Made by a program: the position numbers and the translations under genes
The notes under the pieces: generated by a model
What the model was told of the DNA's origin: nothing
The model's input: only the letters and a program-made list of their open reading frames with translations
Database searches by the model: none
Shown here: positions 7,166-14,905 of the stretch, piece by piece
Numbering within the stretch: position 1 is the first letter of the stretch
How the letters are laid out: every line of letters begins with the position of its first letter
Origin: Serpentinimonas sp.
GTDB lineage: Bacteria > Pseudomonadota > Gammaproteobacteria > Burkholderiales > Burkholderiaceae_C
Direction of reading: 5' to 3'
DNA: 22,799 nt
Assembly: GCA_025458665.1 (NCBI GenBank)
Contig: JALOSG010000035.1
Coordinates: 1-22,799 of the forward strand

Positions 7166-8212
7166 ATGATCCAACGTCGTACCCTGCTGCAGTCGGGCGC
7201 TGCCCTGGCACTGGGCGCACCCGCCCTGGTAGGCTTTGCCCAGCAGAGCGTGACCCTCAAGTTCCATACCTTCATGTCGCCGCAGTCCAATGTGTGGCTC
7301 AACATGCACAAGGCCTGGATGGACAAGGTAGAGAAAGATTCGGGCGGGCGCATCAAGTTCGAGGCCTACCCGGCCATGCAACTGGGTGGCTCTCCGGTGC
7401 AACTGTTCGACCAGGCCAAGGACGGCGTGGTAGACGTGGTGTGGACGCTGCCGGGCAACACGCCGGGCCGCTTCCCCCGCGCCGAGGTGTTCGAGCTGCC
7501 CTTCATGATGAACAATGCCGAGGCCACTTCCAAGGCGTACTGGGACTACATCCAGACCATGGCTCCGGACGAGTTCCGCGATGTGCAGACCATCGCACTG
7601 CATGTGCACGGGCCCGGCGTGATCCACATGCGCAGCAAGCTGGTGCGCACCGCCGAAGACCTGCGTGGCTCCAAGGTGCGTGGCCCCACCCGCCAGATCA
7701 CCAAGATGCTGGGCTATCTGGGCGCTACGCCCGTGGGCATGCCGCTGCCGCAAATCCCGGACTCGCTCTCCAAGGGCGTGATCGACGGGGCGGTGATTCC
7801 CTGGGAGGTGGTGCCCTCCATCAAGGTGCAGGAACTCACCAAGTTCCACAGCGAATTCGACCCCGCCGGTGGTGCGCTCTACACCACCACCTTCGTGATG
7901 GCCATGAACAAGGCCAAGTACAACTCGCTGGCCCCCGACCTGAAGGCCGTCATCGACAAGAACTCGGGCGCCGAAACTTCCGGCTGGCTGGGCAAGACCC
8001 AGCAGGCTGGTGACCCGGCTGGGCGCAAGTCGGCGTCGGACCTGGGCAACACCATCCACACCATTTCCGCGGCCGATGCCCAGGAGTTCCGCCGCAAAGC
8101 GCGCCTGGTGGAAGTGGAGTGGCAGCAGGACATGGACCGCCGCGGCTTCAAGGGCAAGGAATTGTTCGATACCGCACGTGCCCTGATCGAGAAACACGGC
8201 AAGAAGGCCTGA
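7166..8212 (+). CDS. TRAP transporter substrate-binding protein, DctP family
   Basis: A 348-residue periplasmic solute receptor. The N-terminus MIQRRTLLQSGAALALGAP has twin arginines and a hydrophobic core ending near AQQ (residues 25-27), suggesting Tat export. The mature part begins with the DctP pattern VTLKFHTFMSPQS. Arg172 in KVRGPTR corresponds to the conserved arginine that usually clamps a substrate carboxylate, so the ligand is probably an organic acid. A strong ribosome binding site (AAGGAG, 7153-7158) seven bases before the ATG fixes the start. No DctQ or DctM membrane subunit gene is adjacent: transcription ends at a hairpin just downstream, so this is an orphan receptor. Its place next to marR and the oxygenase operon suggests uptake of a related substrate, but this is inference. 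Confidence 0.93.
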   Translation: MIQRRTLLQSGAALALGAPALVGFAQQSVTLKFHTFMSPQSNVWLNMHKAWMDKVEKDSGGRIKFEAYPAMQLGGSPVQLFDQAKDGVVDVVWTLPGNTPGRFPRAEVFELPFMMNNAEATSKAYWDYIQTMAPDEFRDVQTIALHVHGPGVIHMRSKLVRTAEDLRGSKVRGPTRQITKMLGYLGATPVGMPLPQIPDSLSKGVIDGAVIPWEVVPSIKVQELTKFHSEFDPAGGALYTTTFVMAMNKAKYNSLAPDLKAVIDKNSGAETSGWLGKTQQAGDPAGRKSASDLGNTIHTISAADAQEFRRKARLVEVEWQQDMDRRGFKGKELFDTARALIEKHGKKA

Positions 8213-8274
8213 GCACAGGATCCCGTCACCAGGTTTTTCTGTTTCACGTTTTTGCCCTGGTTCCAAGCTGGGCA

Positions 8275-8308
8275 GCCGGCAGGCCACATGGTCTGCCGGC
8301 TTTCTTTT
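8275..8308 (+). terminator. Rho-independent terminator after the TRAP binding-protein gene
   Basis: A perfect eight-base stem, GCCGGCAG (8275-8282) and CTGCCGGC (8293-8300), with a ten-base loop, followed by TTTCTTTT. It lies 62 bases after the TRAP stop and isolates that gene from the Nudix gene. Confidence 0.85.
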
Positions 8309-8336
8309 GGGCGCAGCAAAGCCCGGGCTGCGCCGC

Positions 8337-8342
8337 TACACT
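8337..8342 (+). promoter_or_regulatory. -10-like hexamer directly before the Nudix gene
   Basis: TACACT ends seven bases before the Nudix ATG, and no Shine-Dalgarno sequence is visible. This spacing would place the transcript start at or next to the ATG, so the mRNA may be leaderless. No -35 element is convincing. Confidence 0.3.
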
Positions 8343-8349
8343 CCCTGAC

Positions 8350-8904
8350 ATGCTGCGCCAACCCATCAAGCACTGCCGCCAATGCGGGTCTGTGGTCACC
8401 TACCGCCTGCCCGACGACGGCGACACCAAAGAGCGCGCCATTTGCACCGCCTGTGGCACGGTGCACTACGAGAACCCGCTCAATGTGGTGGGCACCGTGC
8501 CGTTCTGGGGCGAGGGGGGCGAATACGTGTTGCTGTGCAAGCGCAACATAGAACCCCGGCGCGGTAAATGGACGCTGCCCGCAGGCTTCATGGAACTGGG
8601 CGAAACGCTGGCCGAGGGTGCAGCCCGTGAAACCCACGAAGAAGCTGGCGCACAGATAGAAATGCTGGAACTGTTCACCCTGCTCAACGTGGTGCGGGTG
8701 GGCCAGGTGCACGCTTACTTCCGCGCCCGCCTCCTGAGCGACCAGTTCGACCCCGGATTCGAAACCATGGAAGTGGGTCTGTTCCGGGAGCACGAAATTC
8801 CCTGGGAGGAACTGGCCTTTCGCACGGTGAAGGAGACGCTGGAGCGCTACTTTGCCGACCGTAGAACTGGCCAGTTCGGCGTGCACACGGCCGACATCGC
8901 CTGA
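8350..8904 (+). CDS. Nudix hydrolase with N-terminal zinc ribbon
   Basis: A 184-residue hydrolase that would cleave a nucleoside diphosphate linked to another moiety. The N-terminal zinc ribbon has Cys9/Cys12 (CRQC) and Cys32/Cys35 (CTAC). The Nudix box G-x5-E-x7-RE-U-x-EE-x-G is complete: Gly79, Glu85, Arg93-Glu94, Glu97-Glu98 and Gly100. The ribbon plus short Nudix domain is the common YjhB-like or ADP-ribose/NADH pyrophosphatase-related architecture, and the substrate cannot be predicted. The start at MLRQPIKHC begins just before the zinc ribbon; longer in-frame extensions run into the terminator and are not credible. The gene sits between that terminator and the convergent zipA, whose stop is only nine bases away, so it is probably a single-gene transcript. 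Confidence 0.9.
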   Translation: MLRQPIKHCRQCGSVVTYRLPDDGDTKERAICTACGTVHYENPLNVVGTVPFWGEGGEYVLLCKRNIEPRRGKWTLPAGFMELGETLAEGAARETHEEAGAQIEMLELFTLLNVVRVGQVHAYFRARLLSDQFDPGFETMEVGLFREHEIPWEELAFRTVKETLERYFADRRTGQFGVHTADIA

Positions 8905-8913
8905 CCCCGACGC

Positions 8914-10044
8914 TCAGCTGAACAGGCGCCGCGCCAGCGCGGAGCCCGCAGTGAGCTCGCGGGCCTCCAGCGCATCGTACAGTTGCTCCAGATCGGCCCC
9001 GATGCGGTCCATGGTGAGTGTGTCCAGAGGCTGGCCCATGTCGTCCGTGACCACGCCTTCCATGCCCTGCGCCAGCGCCTGCGCAGCTTGGCGCAAACGG
9101 GCAAAGGCCTGCTCCTCGCGGGGCACATGGGCCACGTCCAGGGTCAGCTGGCACTGGCGCAAGACGCTCTGCTCGGGGTCGTCGGCCAGGGCGGCCTGGG
9201 TCTCGAACTGCAGCACCAGCACCGGGGCCTGCCCAGGCACGGAAGCGGGCATGACCAGCCGGCCCGGCAATGCGCCGGCCATGAAGCCCTGCTGCACCGC
9301 GTGCTGCATGAGGTAGCCAGGGCTCCAGGCCACCCGCAGCGCACGGATGGTGAAACTCAGTTGCGCGTCGTGGGCGCTGGCGAAATAGTCCAGCTCCCGG
9401 GCACGGGCCACTTCCTGCATCATGTCGGGGAAGTCGGGGGCGGCGCCCAGGTGGTCGGCCAGGGCCTGGGTCTTCATCACGAATTCCGAAAACTCGATCT
9501 CGTTCAACGCCCCCGCGCGGTTGGCCAGTTGAACGCCTGCCTGCAGCGCGGTATAGCGCTGACCGGGGCGGGGGGTTTCCCATTCCAGCGTGCCTGCCCT
9601 CTGGCCCTCTACGGCAAACGGCTTGGTGCCCACCCGGCGCGAGGGCGGCAGAGCGGCCAGCACCGCTTCGCCGGATACCGGCTGCTCCAGACCAAGAGGC
9701 GCCAGCACATCGATCAGGGGGTCCAGCGCGGCGCGGCGATCGGGGGGGGCGGACTGGGTCAGGCGGGTGATGGGGTCGTCCTCTTCGCCAGGCACGGGCC
9801 GGGTATCCGGAAAGCCGTCGTCCGCATCGGCGTGCCAAGGTGCTGCGTCATCGCCCGAACGAACCTCGGAGCCGTCGAACAGTTCCGGGTCGCGGCGCTG
9901 GTCCGTGGGTGCGACGCCCGCTTCGGGCATGCGCAAGGCGCCGCGCCGCACGCTATTGCGCCGGGTGGTCCAGAGGTTGTAGGCCACCACGCCCAGCAGC
10001 ACCAGAGCGCCCAGTACCAGCAAACCCCATTGCAAGGAATCCAT
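8914..10044 (-). CDS. zipA: Cell division protein ZipA (FtsZ-binding, C-terminal domain)
   Basis: A membrane-anchored FtsZ-binding division protein of 376 residues. Residues 4-22 form the N-terminal transmembrane anchor (LQWGLLVLGALVLLGVVAY), followed by a basic stretch and a long acidic, low-complexity linker. The C-terminal part, from about residue 230, matches the ZipA FtsZ-binding fold (for example GQAPVLVLQFET and LTLDVAHVPREEQAF). The gene starts only three bases after the smc stop, so the two are co-transcribed; smc-zipA is a common betaproteobacterial pair. In many relatives ligA follows, but here the next gene is the convergent Nudix gene. A run of eight G at 9742-9749 (C on the coding strand) lies in the linker and is prone to slippage; the frame is intact in this sequence. 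Confidence 0.88.
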   Translation of the reverse strand: MDSLQWGLLVLGALVLLGVVAYNLWTTRRNSVRRGALRMPEAGVAPTDQRRDPELFDGSEVRSGDDAAPWHADADDGFPDTRPVPGEEDDPITRLTQSAPPDRRAALDPLIDVLAPLGLEQPVSGEAVLAALPPSRRVGTKPFAVEGQRAGTLEWETPRPGQRYTALQAGVQLANRAGALNEIEFSEFVMKTQALADHLGAAPDFPDMMQEVARARELDYFASAHDAQLSFTIRALRVAWSPGYLMQHAVQQGFMAGALPGRLVMPASVPGQAPVLVLQFETQAALADDPEQSVLRQCQLTLDVAHVPREEQAFARLRQAAQALAQGMEGVVTDDMGQPLDTLTMDRIGADLEQLYDALEARELTAGSALARRLFS

Positions 10045-10047
10045 GGT

Positions 10048-13000
10048 TCAGGATGCCTCCATCAGCCCGCTGGCCGATTCCATGTCTACCGCCACGATGC
10101 GCGAGACGCCCTGCTCCTGCATGGTCACTCCAATGAGTTGTTGGGCCATTTCCATGGCGATCTTGTTGTGGCTGATGAAGAGGAACTGCGTCTCTCTGGC
10201 CATGGCCGACACCAGTTTGGCGTAGCGCTCGGTGTTGGCGTCGTCCAGCGGCGCATCCACCTCGTCGAGCAGACAGAACGGCGCCGGGTTGAGCTGGAAA
10301 ATGGCAAACACCAGCGCAATGGCGGTGAGCGCCTTTTCCCCACCCGACAGCAGGTGGATGGTCTGGTTCTTCTTGCCCGGCGGCTGCGCCATGACCTGCA
10401 CCCCGGCGTCCAGGATTTCTTCGCCCGTCATGACCAGGCGCGCCTGCCCGCCGCCAAACAGCTCGGGGAACATACGGCCGAAGTGCGTGTTCACGGTCTC
10501 GAAGGTGCTGCCCAGCAGGTCGCGCGTCTCCGCATCGATTTTCTTGATGGCGTCTTCCAGCGTCTCGATGGCTTCGTTCAGGTCGGCGGACTGTGCATCG
10601 AGGAACTGCTTGCGTTCGCGGGCGGCACCCAGCTCATCGAGCGCGGCCAGGTTGACGGCGCCCAGGGCGGTGATGTCGCGCTGCAGGCGGTCGATCTCGC
10701 CCTGCAGGCCGGCCAGGCGCACGCCCTGCGCCTCAATCCCCTGCTCCAGTGCGGCCAGGTCGGCATTGGCTTCGGTCAGCCACTGGCTGTACTGCTCCAG
10801 GCCCAGGCGCGCGGCCTGCTCCTTGAGCTGGAATTCGGTGATGCGCTGGCGCAGCGGGTCGAGTTCGCGCTCCAGCTGCAGGCGGCGCTCATCGCTGGCG
10901 CGCAGCTTGGCGGTCAGGTCGTCGTAGAGGCTGCGCTGGGCGCCCAGGGCCTGCTCGCTCTGCAGCTTCACATCGAGTGCGGCCTGCAGGCCGCCCTGGG
11001 CGGCTGCATCGGAGAGGCGACCCAGCTCTTCCTGCGCGCGGGTGTGCTCGTCCTGCAAGGCAGTGGTTTGCTGGCGCGCGGTGTCCATGGCGCGCTGCAG
11101 TTCGGCGCGGCGGGCTTCCAGGCTGCGCTGCGCAAAGGTGGACTCTTGCGCCTGGCGCTCCAGCGTGCGCAGTTGCTCGCGGGCCTGTTGCAGCGCGCGG
11201 TCGGCGGCCAGGGCCACGTCTTCCAGCTGGGCATGGCGTTCCTGCCCATCGGCCAGCTGCATGTCCAGCGTCTCGAAGCGGGCTTCCGCTTCCACGCGGC
11301 GCTCCTGCAGCGCTTCCAGTTGTTCGTTGGCGTCCTGCAGGTCCTGGTCCAGCTGGCTGCTGCGGGCGCGGGCCTGCTCGGCCAGTTGGGTCAGGCGCAG
11401 CGTTTCCACCTGCAAGGCGTGGGCGCGGCTTTGCGCCTCCGCGGCGTCACGGCGCACCTGCTGCAGGGTCTGGGCGGTTTCCTGGTAGGCGGCCTCGGCG
11501 CGCACCAAGGCGCTGCGGGCCTCTTCGTGGATGAGCGCCTGCGCGCGCACCTGCTTTTCCAGGTTCTCGATTTCCTGGGCGCGCGCCAGCAGGCCAGCCT
11601 GTTCGCTGTCGGCAGCGTAAAAACCCACGTGGTGGCGGCCCACCACATGGCCGCTGGCGGTCCAGAAGGCAGCGCCAGCGGGCAGCTGGTCACGCTGGGC
11701 CAGGGCCTCTTCCACGCTGGCTACCGCGTAGCAGCCCTGTAGCCATTCGGTCAGCAGGGCTTGCAGGGCTGCGTCATGCAGGCGCAGTTTGCTGGCCAGG
11801 CGCACCAGGTTTGGCGCAGCCTGCATACCGGCTGAAGCTGCGCCCGCATCGGGCGGGCTGAAAAACGCCAGCTTGGCCGGCGGGGCATCGGCCGCAAAGG
11901 CGCGCACGGTGTCCAGGCGGGACACTTCCAGCGCCCCCATGCGCTCGCGCAGGGCAGATTCCAGCGCGTTCTCCCAGCCAGCCTCGGTATGCAGGCGGCT
12001 CCACAGGCCAGCCATGTGGTCCAGGCCGTGCCGGGCCAACCAGGGCTGCAGCTTGCCGTCCACCTTCACACGTTCCTGCAGGGCTTTCAGGGCGTCCAGG
12101 CGGGCGCTCAGGTCCGCCTGGGTGGCCACTTCGCGGTTCAGCGTGGTCTGGCGGCTGCGGCGGTCTTCGTCGCGCTGGGGCAGCTGGGCTTGTACTTCCT
12201 CGAGCCGCGCCTCGGTGTCCTGCTGCTGGGCCTGAGCCTCTTCCAGCTGGGCGCGCAGCTGAGCCAGCCGGGCTTCGTCGGGCATGGCCACGGCATTCTT
12301 GTCCAGCGTCAGGCGCTCCTGGCGCTGCTGCAACTGGCGGCTCTGCTCTTCAATACCGCGCTGCTCGGCGGCCAGCACCTGAATGGCCTGCTGCACCTGC
12401 GTCACGCTGTGGCGCTGGCGCTGGGCTTCGTCCTGGGCGCGGCGCAGGGCATCCTCCAGCCCGGGAAGCTGCGCAGCCTGTTCCTCGCAGCGGGCAGCCA
12501 GCAGCTCGGCCTGCTCGCCAGCGGCTTCGTTCTGGCTGGCCAGGCCCTCCAGTTCGGTGGCCGCGTCCTGCTCCCGCTGCTGCCACTGGGCCTGCTGCTC
12601 GGCCAGCTGCACCAGCCGTTGCTGCACGCGGGAGCGGCCCTCCACCACGTAGCGGATTTCGGCCTCCAGCCGGCCCACCTCGGCGCTGGCTTCGTACAGC
12701 CGGCCCTGGGCCTGGTTGACCTGATCACCGGCTTCGTAGTGGGCCTGGCGCACGGCCTCCAGGTCGGCCTCGGTGCGGCGCAGGTCGGCCATGCGGGCCT
12801 CCAGCGCGGTCATGGCCTGCTGGCCCTCGGTCTGCACACGGGCCAGATCGGCCTGGGCGTCGCGGCGCTTCAGGAACCACAGCTGGTGCTGCTTCAGGGT
12901 GGCACTGGCCTGCAGCTCGTGGTACAGGCGGGCCACTTCGGCCTGCTTTTCCAGCTTGTCCAGGTTGGCGTTGAGTTCGCGCAGGATGTCTTCCACGCGG

Positions 13001-13575
13001 GTCAGGTTTTCCCGGGTGTCGGCCAGCCGGTGGGCGGTTTCGCGCCGGCGCTCCTTGTACTTGGACACGCCCGCCGCCTCTTCCAGGAACAGGCGCAGTT
13101 CCTCGGGCTTGCTTTCAATAATGCGGCTGATGGTGCCCTGGCCAATGATGGCGTAGGCGCGTGGGCCCAGCCCGGTGCCCAGAAACACGTCCTGCACATC
13201 GCGCCGGCGCACCGGCTGGTTGTTGATGTAGTAGCTGCTGGTGCCGTCGCGGGTCAGCACGCGCTTGACCGCAATCTCGGCAAACTGGCCCCACTGGCCG
13301 CCGGCGCGGTGGTCGGCGTTGTCGAACACCAGCTCCACGCTGGCCCGGCTGGCCGGTTTGCGCAGATTGGTGCCGTTGAAAATCACGTCCTGCATGGACT
13401 CGCCACGCAACTCGCTGGCCTTGGACTCGCCCAGCACCCAGCGCACGGCATCCATGATGTTGGATTTGCCGCAACCGTTCGGCCCCACCACGCCCACGAG
13501 CTGGCCCGGGAGCATGAAAGTGGTGGGTTCCACAAAAGACTTGAACCCGGCGAGTTTGATGGAATGTAGACGCAC
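10048..13575 (-). CDS. smc: Chromosome segregation protein SMC
   Basis: An ABC-type ATPase that dimerises through its hinge and organises the chromosome with ScpA/ScpB. The 1175 residues have the full layout: Walker A GPNGCGKSN (31-39), a long Gln/Glu/Ala-rich coiled coil, a hinge around 505-640 (HGLDHMAGLW to GRHHVGFYAAD), a second coiled coil, the signature LSGGEKA near 1076-1082 and Walker B CLLDEVDAPLDD near 1098-1109. The start was set at GTG 13575, which gives VRLHSIKLAGFKSF, the conserved beginning of the family. The frame stays open for another 400 codons across dapC, but that part is only an antisense shadow. No ribosome binding site precedes the GTG. The gene is divergent from dapC across 36 bases. 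Confidence 0.95.
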   Translation of the reverse strand: MRLHSIKLAGFKSFVEPTTFMLPGQLVGVVGPNGCGKSNIMDAVRWVLGESKASELRGESMQDVIFNGTNLRKPASRASVELVFDNADHRAGGQWGQFAEIAVKRVLTRDGTSSYYINNQPVRRRDVQDVFLGTGLGPRAYAIIGQGTISRIIESKPEELRLFLEEAAGVSKYKERRRETAHRLADTRENLTRVEDILRELNANLDKLEKQAEVARLYHELQASATLKQHQLWFLKRRDAQADLARVQTEGQQAMTALEARMADLRRTEADLEAVRQAHYEAGDQVNQAQGRLYEASAEVGRLEAEIRYVVEGRSRVQQRLVQLAEQQAQWQQREQDAATELEGLASQNEAAGEQAELLAARCEEQAAQLPGLEDALRRAQDEAQRQRHSVTQVQQAIQVLAAEQRGIEEQSRQLQQRQERLTLDKNAVAMPDEARLAQLRAQLEEAQAQQQDTEARLEEVQAQLPQRDEDRRSRQTTLNREVATQADLSARLDALKALQERVKVDGKLQPWLARHGLDHMAGLWSRLHTEAGWENALESALRERMGALEVSRLDTVRAFAADAPPAKLAFFSPPDAGAASAGMQAAPNLVRLASKLRLHDAALQALLTEWLQGCYAVASVEEALAQRDQLPAGAAFWTASGHVVGRHHVGFYAADSEQAGLLARAQEIENLEKQVRAQALIHEEARSALVRAEAAYQETAQTLQQVRRDAAEAQSRAHALQVETLRLTQLAEQARARSSQLDQDLQDANEQLEALQERRVEAEARFETLDMQLADGQERHAQLEDVALAADRALQQAREQLRTLERQAQESTFAQRSLEARRAELQRAMDTARQQTTALQDEHTRAQEELGRLSDAAAQGGLQAALDVKLQSEQALGAQRSLYDDLTAKLRASDERRLQLERELDPLRQRITEFQLKEQAARLGLEQYSQWLTEANADLAALEQGIEAQGVRLAGLQGEIDRLQRDITALGAVNLAALDELGAARERKQFLDAQSADLNEAIETLEDAIKKIDAETRDLLGSTFETVNTHFGRMFPELFGGGQARLVMTGEEILDAGVQVMAQPPGKKNQTIHLLSGGEKALTAIALVFAIFQLNPAPFCLLDEVDAPLDDANTERYAKLVSAMARETQFLFISHNKIAMEMAQQLIGVTMQEQGVSRIVAVDMESASGLMEAS

Positions 13576-13611
13576 GGCGAGATGATACCGTGGGGCCGAT
13601 AATCTCCCTCC
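13576..13611. promoter_or_regulatory. 36-base divergent promoter region between smc and dapC
   Basis: Neither start codon has a purine-rich ribosome binding site. On the plus strand GATAAT (13598-13603) ends eight bases before the dapC ATG. On the minus strand TATCAT (13587-13582) ends six bases before the smc GTG. Both spacings fit leaderless transcripts starting at the initiation codon. No good -35 hexamers are present, and any -35 would overlap the opposite promoter. Confidence 0.35.
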
Positions 13612-14832
13612 ATGAACCCCTTGCTCGACCGCCTGCAGCCTTACCCCTTCGAACGCCTGCGCCAGCTCTTCGACGGCATCACCCCGAACCCGGCCCTGCG
13701 CCCCATCAGCCTGGGCATCGGCGAGCCCCGCCACCCCACGCCAGATTTCATCAAGAAAGCCCTGTGCGATGCCATTCTGGCCCCTCAGGGTGGGCTGGCC
13801 ACCTACCCGGCCACCATCGGGCTGCCGGCCCTGCGCGAAGCTTGCGCGGGCTGGGTGCAACGCCGCTATGGCCTGGGCCTGGACCCGGCGCGCCAGATTC
13901 TGCCGGTGAACGGTTCCCGGGAAGCCCTGTTTGCGCTGGCGCAGGTGGTGGTGAACCCGCGCCAGACCGCGGACGCCACCCAGCCCGAGCCGCTGGTGGT
14001 CTGCCCCAATCCGTTCTACCAGATCTATGAAGGCGCGGCCTACCTGGCGGGCGCCCAGCCCTGGTTTGCGCCCAGCGAGCCCAGCCGCAACTTTGCGGTG
14101 GACTGGGCCAGCGTGCCCGAGAGCGTGTGGGAGCGTACCCAGCTGCTCTACACCTGCTCGCCGGGCAACCCCACCGGCGCCATCATGCCGCTGGAGGAAT
14201 GGCGTTTGCTGTTCGAGCTGAGCGACCGCTACGGTTTTGTCATCGCCTCCGACGAGTGCTACAGCGAGATTTACTTCCGCGAGGAGCCGCCACTGGGCGC
14301 CCTGGAAGCCGCGCACCAGCTGGGCCGGACCGACTTCAAGCGCCTGATTGCCTTCACCAGCCTCTCCAAGCGCAGCAACGTGCCGGGCCTGCGCAGCGGC
14401 TTTGTGGCCGGGGACGCGGAAGTCATCCGCGCTTTCGGCCTGTACCGCACCTACCACGGCAGCGCCATGAGCACCGTGGTGCAGCATGCCAGCGCCGCCG
14501 CGTGGAACGACGAGGCCCATGTGCAGGACAACCGCGCCCAGTACCGGGCCAAGTTCGCCCAGGTCACCCCCATCCTGAGCCCGGTCATGGACGTGGCCCT
14601 GCCGGATGCCGGTTTTTACCTCTGGGCGGGTGTGCCGGCCGGGTTTGGCGATGTGGATTTCGCGCGCGAGCTGTACGCTCAATACAATGTCACGGTCTTG
14701 CCAGGCAGCTATCTGGCCCGCGAGGCGCAGGGGCACAACCCCGGCGCTGGCCGCGTGCGCATGGCGCTGGTGGCCGAAACCGCCGAATGCGTGGAGGCGG
14801 CCCGGCGCATCGCGCAATTCATCGGGCAGTAA
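13612..14832 (+). CDS. dapC: Succinyldiaminopimelate aminotransferase
   Basis: A PLP enzyme of 406 residues (fold type I) that converts N-succinyl-2-amino-6-ketopimelate to N-succinyl-L,L-diaminopimelate on the route to lysine and peptidoglycan. Visible active-site residues are Asn186 (SPGNPTG), Asp214 and Tyr217 (SDECYSE), the PLP lysine Lys253 (SLSKRSN) and Arg261 (GLRSGF). The SLSKRSNVPGLRSGF block and the C-terminal VTVLPGSYLAR are typical of DapC and separate it from generic aspartate aminotransferases. The neighbouring dapD and dapE support the assignment. The start at MNPLLDRLQPYPFERL is the family N-terminus. It has no Shine-Dalgarno sequence; see the divergent promoter region. Confidence 0.94.
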   Translation: MNPLLDRLQPYPFERLRQLFDGITPNPALRPISLGIGEPRHPTPDFIKKALCDAILAPQGGLATYPATIGLPALREACAGWVQRRYGLGLDPARQILPVNGSREALFALAQVVVNPRQTADATQPEPLVVCPNPFYQIYEGAAYLAGAQPWFAPSEPSRNFAVDWASVPESVWERTQLLYTCSPGNPTGAIMPLEEWRLLFELSDRYGFVIASDECYSEIYFREEPPLGALEAAHQLGRTDFKRLIAFTSLSKRSNVPGLRSGFVAGDAEVIRAFGLYRTYHGSAMSTVVQHASAAAWNDEAHVQDNRAQYRAKFAQVTPILSPVMDVALPDAGFYLWAGVPAGFGDVDFARELYAQYNVTVLPGSYLAREAQGHNPGAGRVRMALVAETAECVEAARRIAQFIGQ

Positions 14833-14850
14833 ACGCAGCCGCCCGCCATT

Positions 14851-14894
14851 TCACTCCGTTCCGAGTCACTCCGTTCCGATCCATTCTGTTCTTC
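14851..14894. repeat. Tandem 15-bp repeats upstream of dapD
   Basis: TCACTCCGTTCCGA occurs at 14851-14864 and again at 14866-14879, separated by one G, giving a 15-base period. A degenerate third unit follows at 14881-14894. The repeats fill most of the 73-base dapC-dapD gap and end 11 bases before the dapD ATG. Confidence 0.85.
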
Positions 14895-14905
14895 TACCCG
14901 CTCTC

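Noticed and set aside
8228..8261. ACCAGG/CCTGGT pairing ahead of the main terminator hairpin
   Set aside because: Six-base stem with a 22-base loop is weak; the adjacent eight-base stem with T-tract explains termination better.
8983..11742. 919-codon plus-strand frame opposite zipA and smc
   Set aside because: Composition is a His/Gln/Gly/Leu-rich mirror of coiled-coil codons with no motif; both real genes are on the minus strand.
13576..14817. Minus-strand frame that extends smc by more than 400 codons upstream, antisense to dapC
   Set aside because: It has no family similarity, dapC is clearly coded on the other strand, and the SMC N-terminus begins at VRLHSIKLAGFKSF. Long antisense frames are expected at this G+C content.
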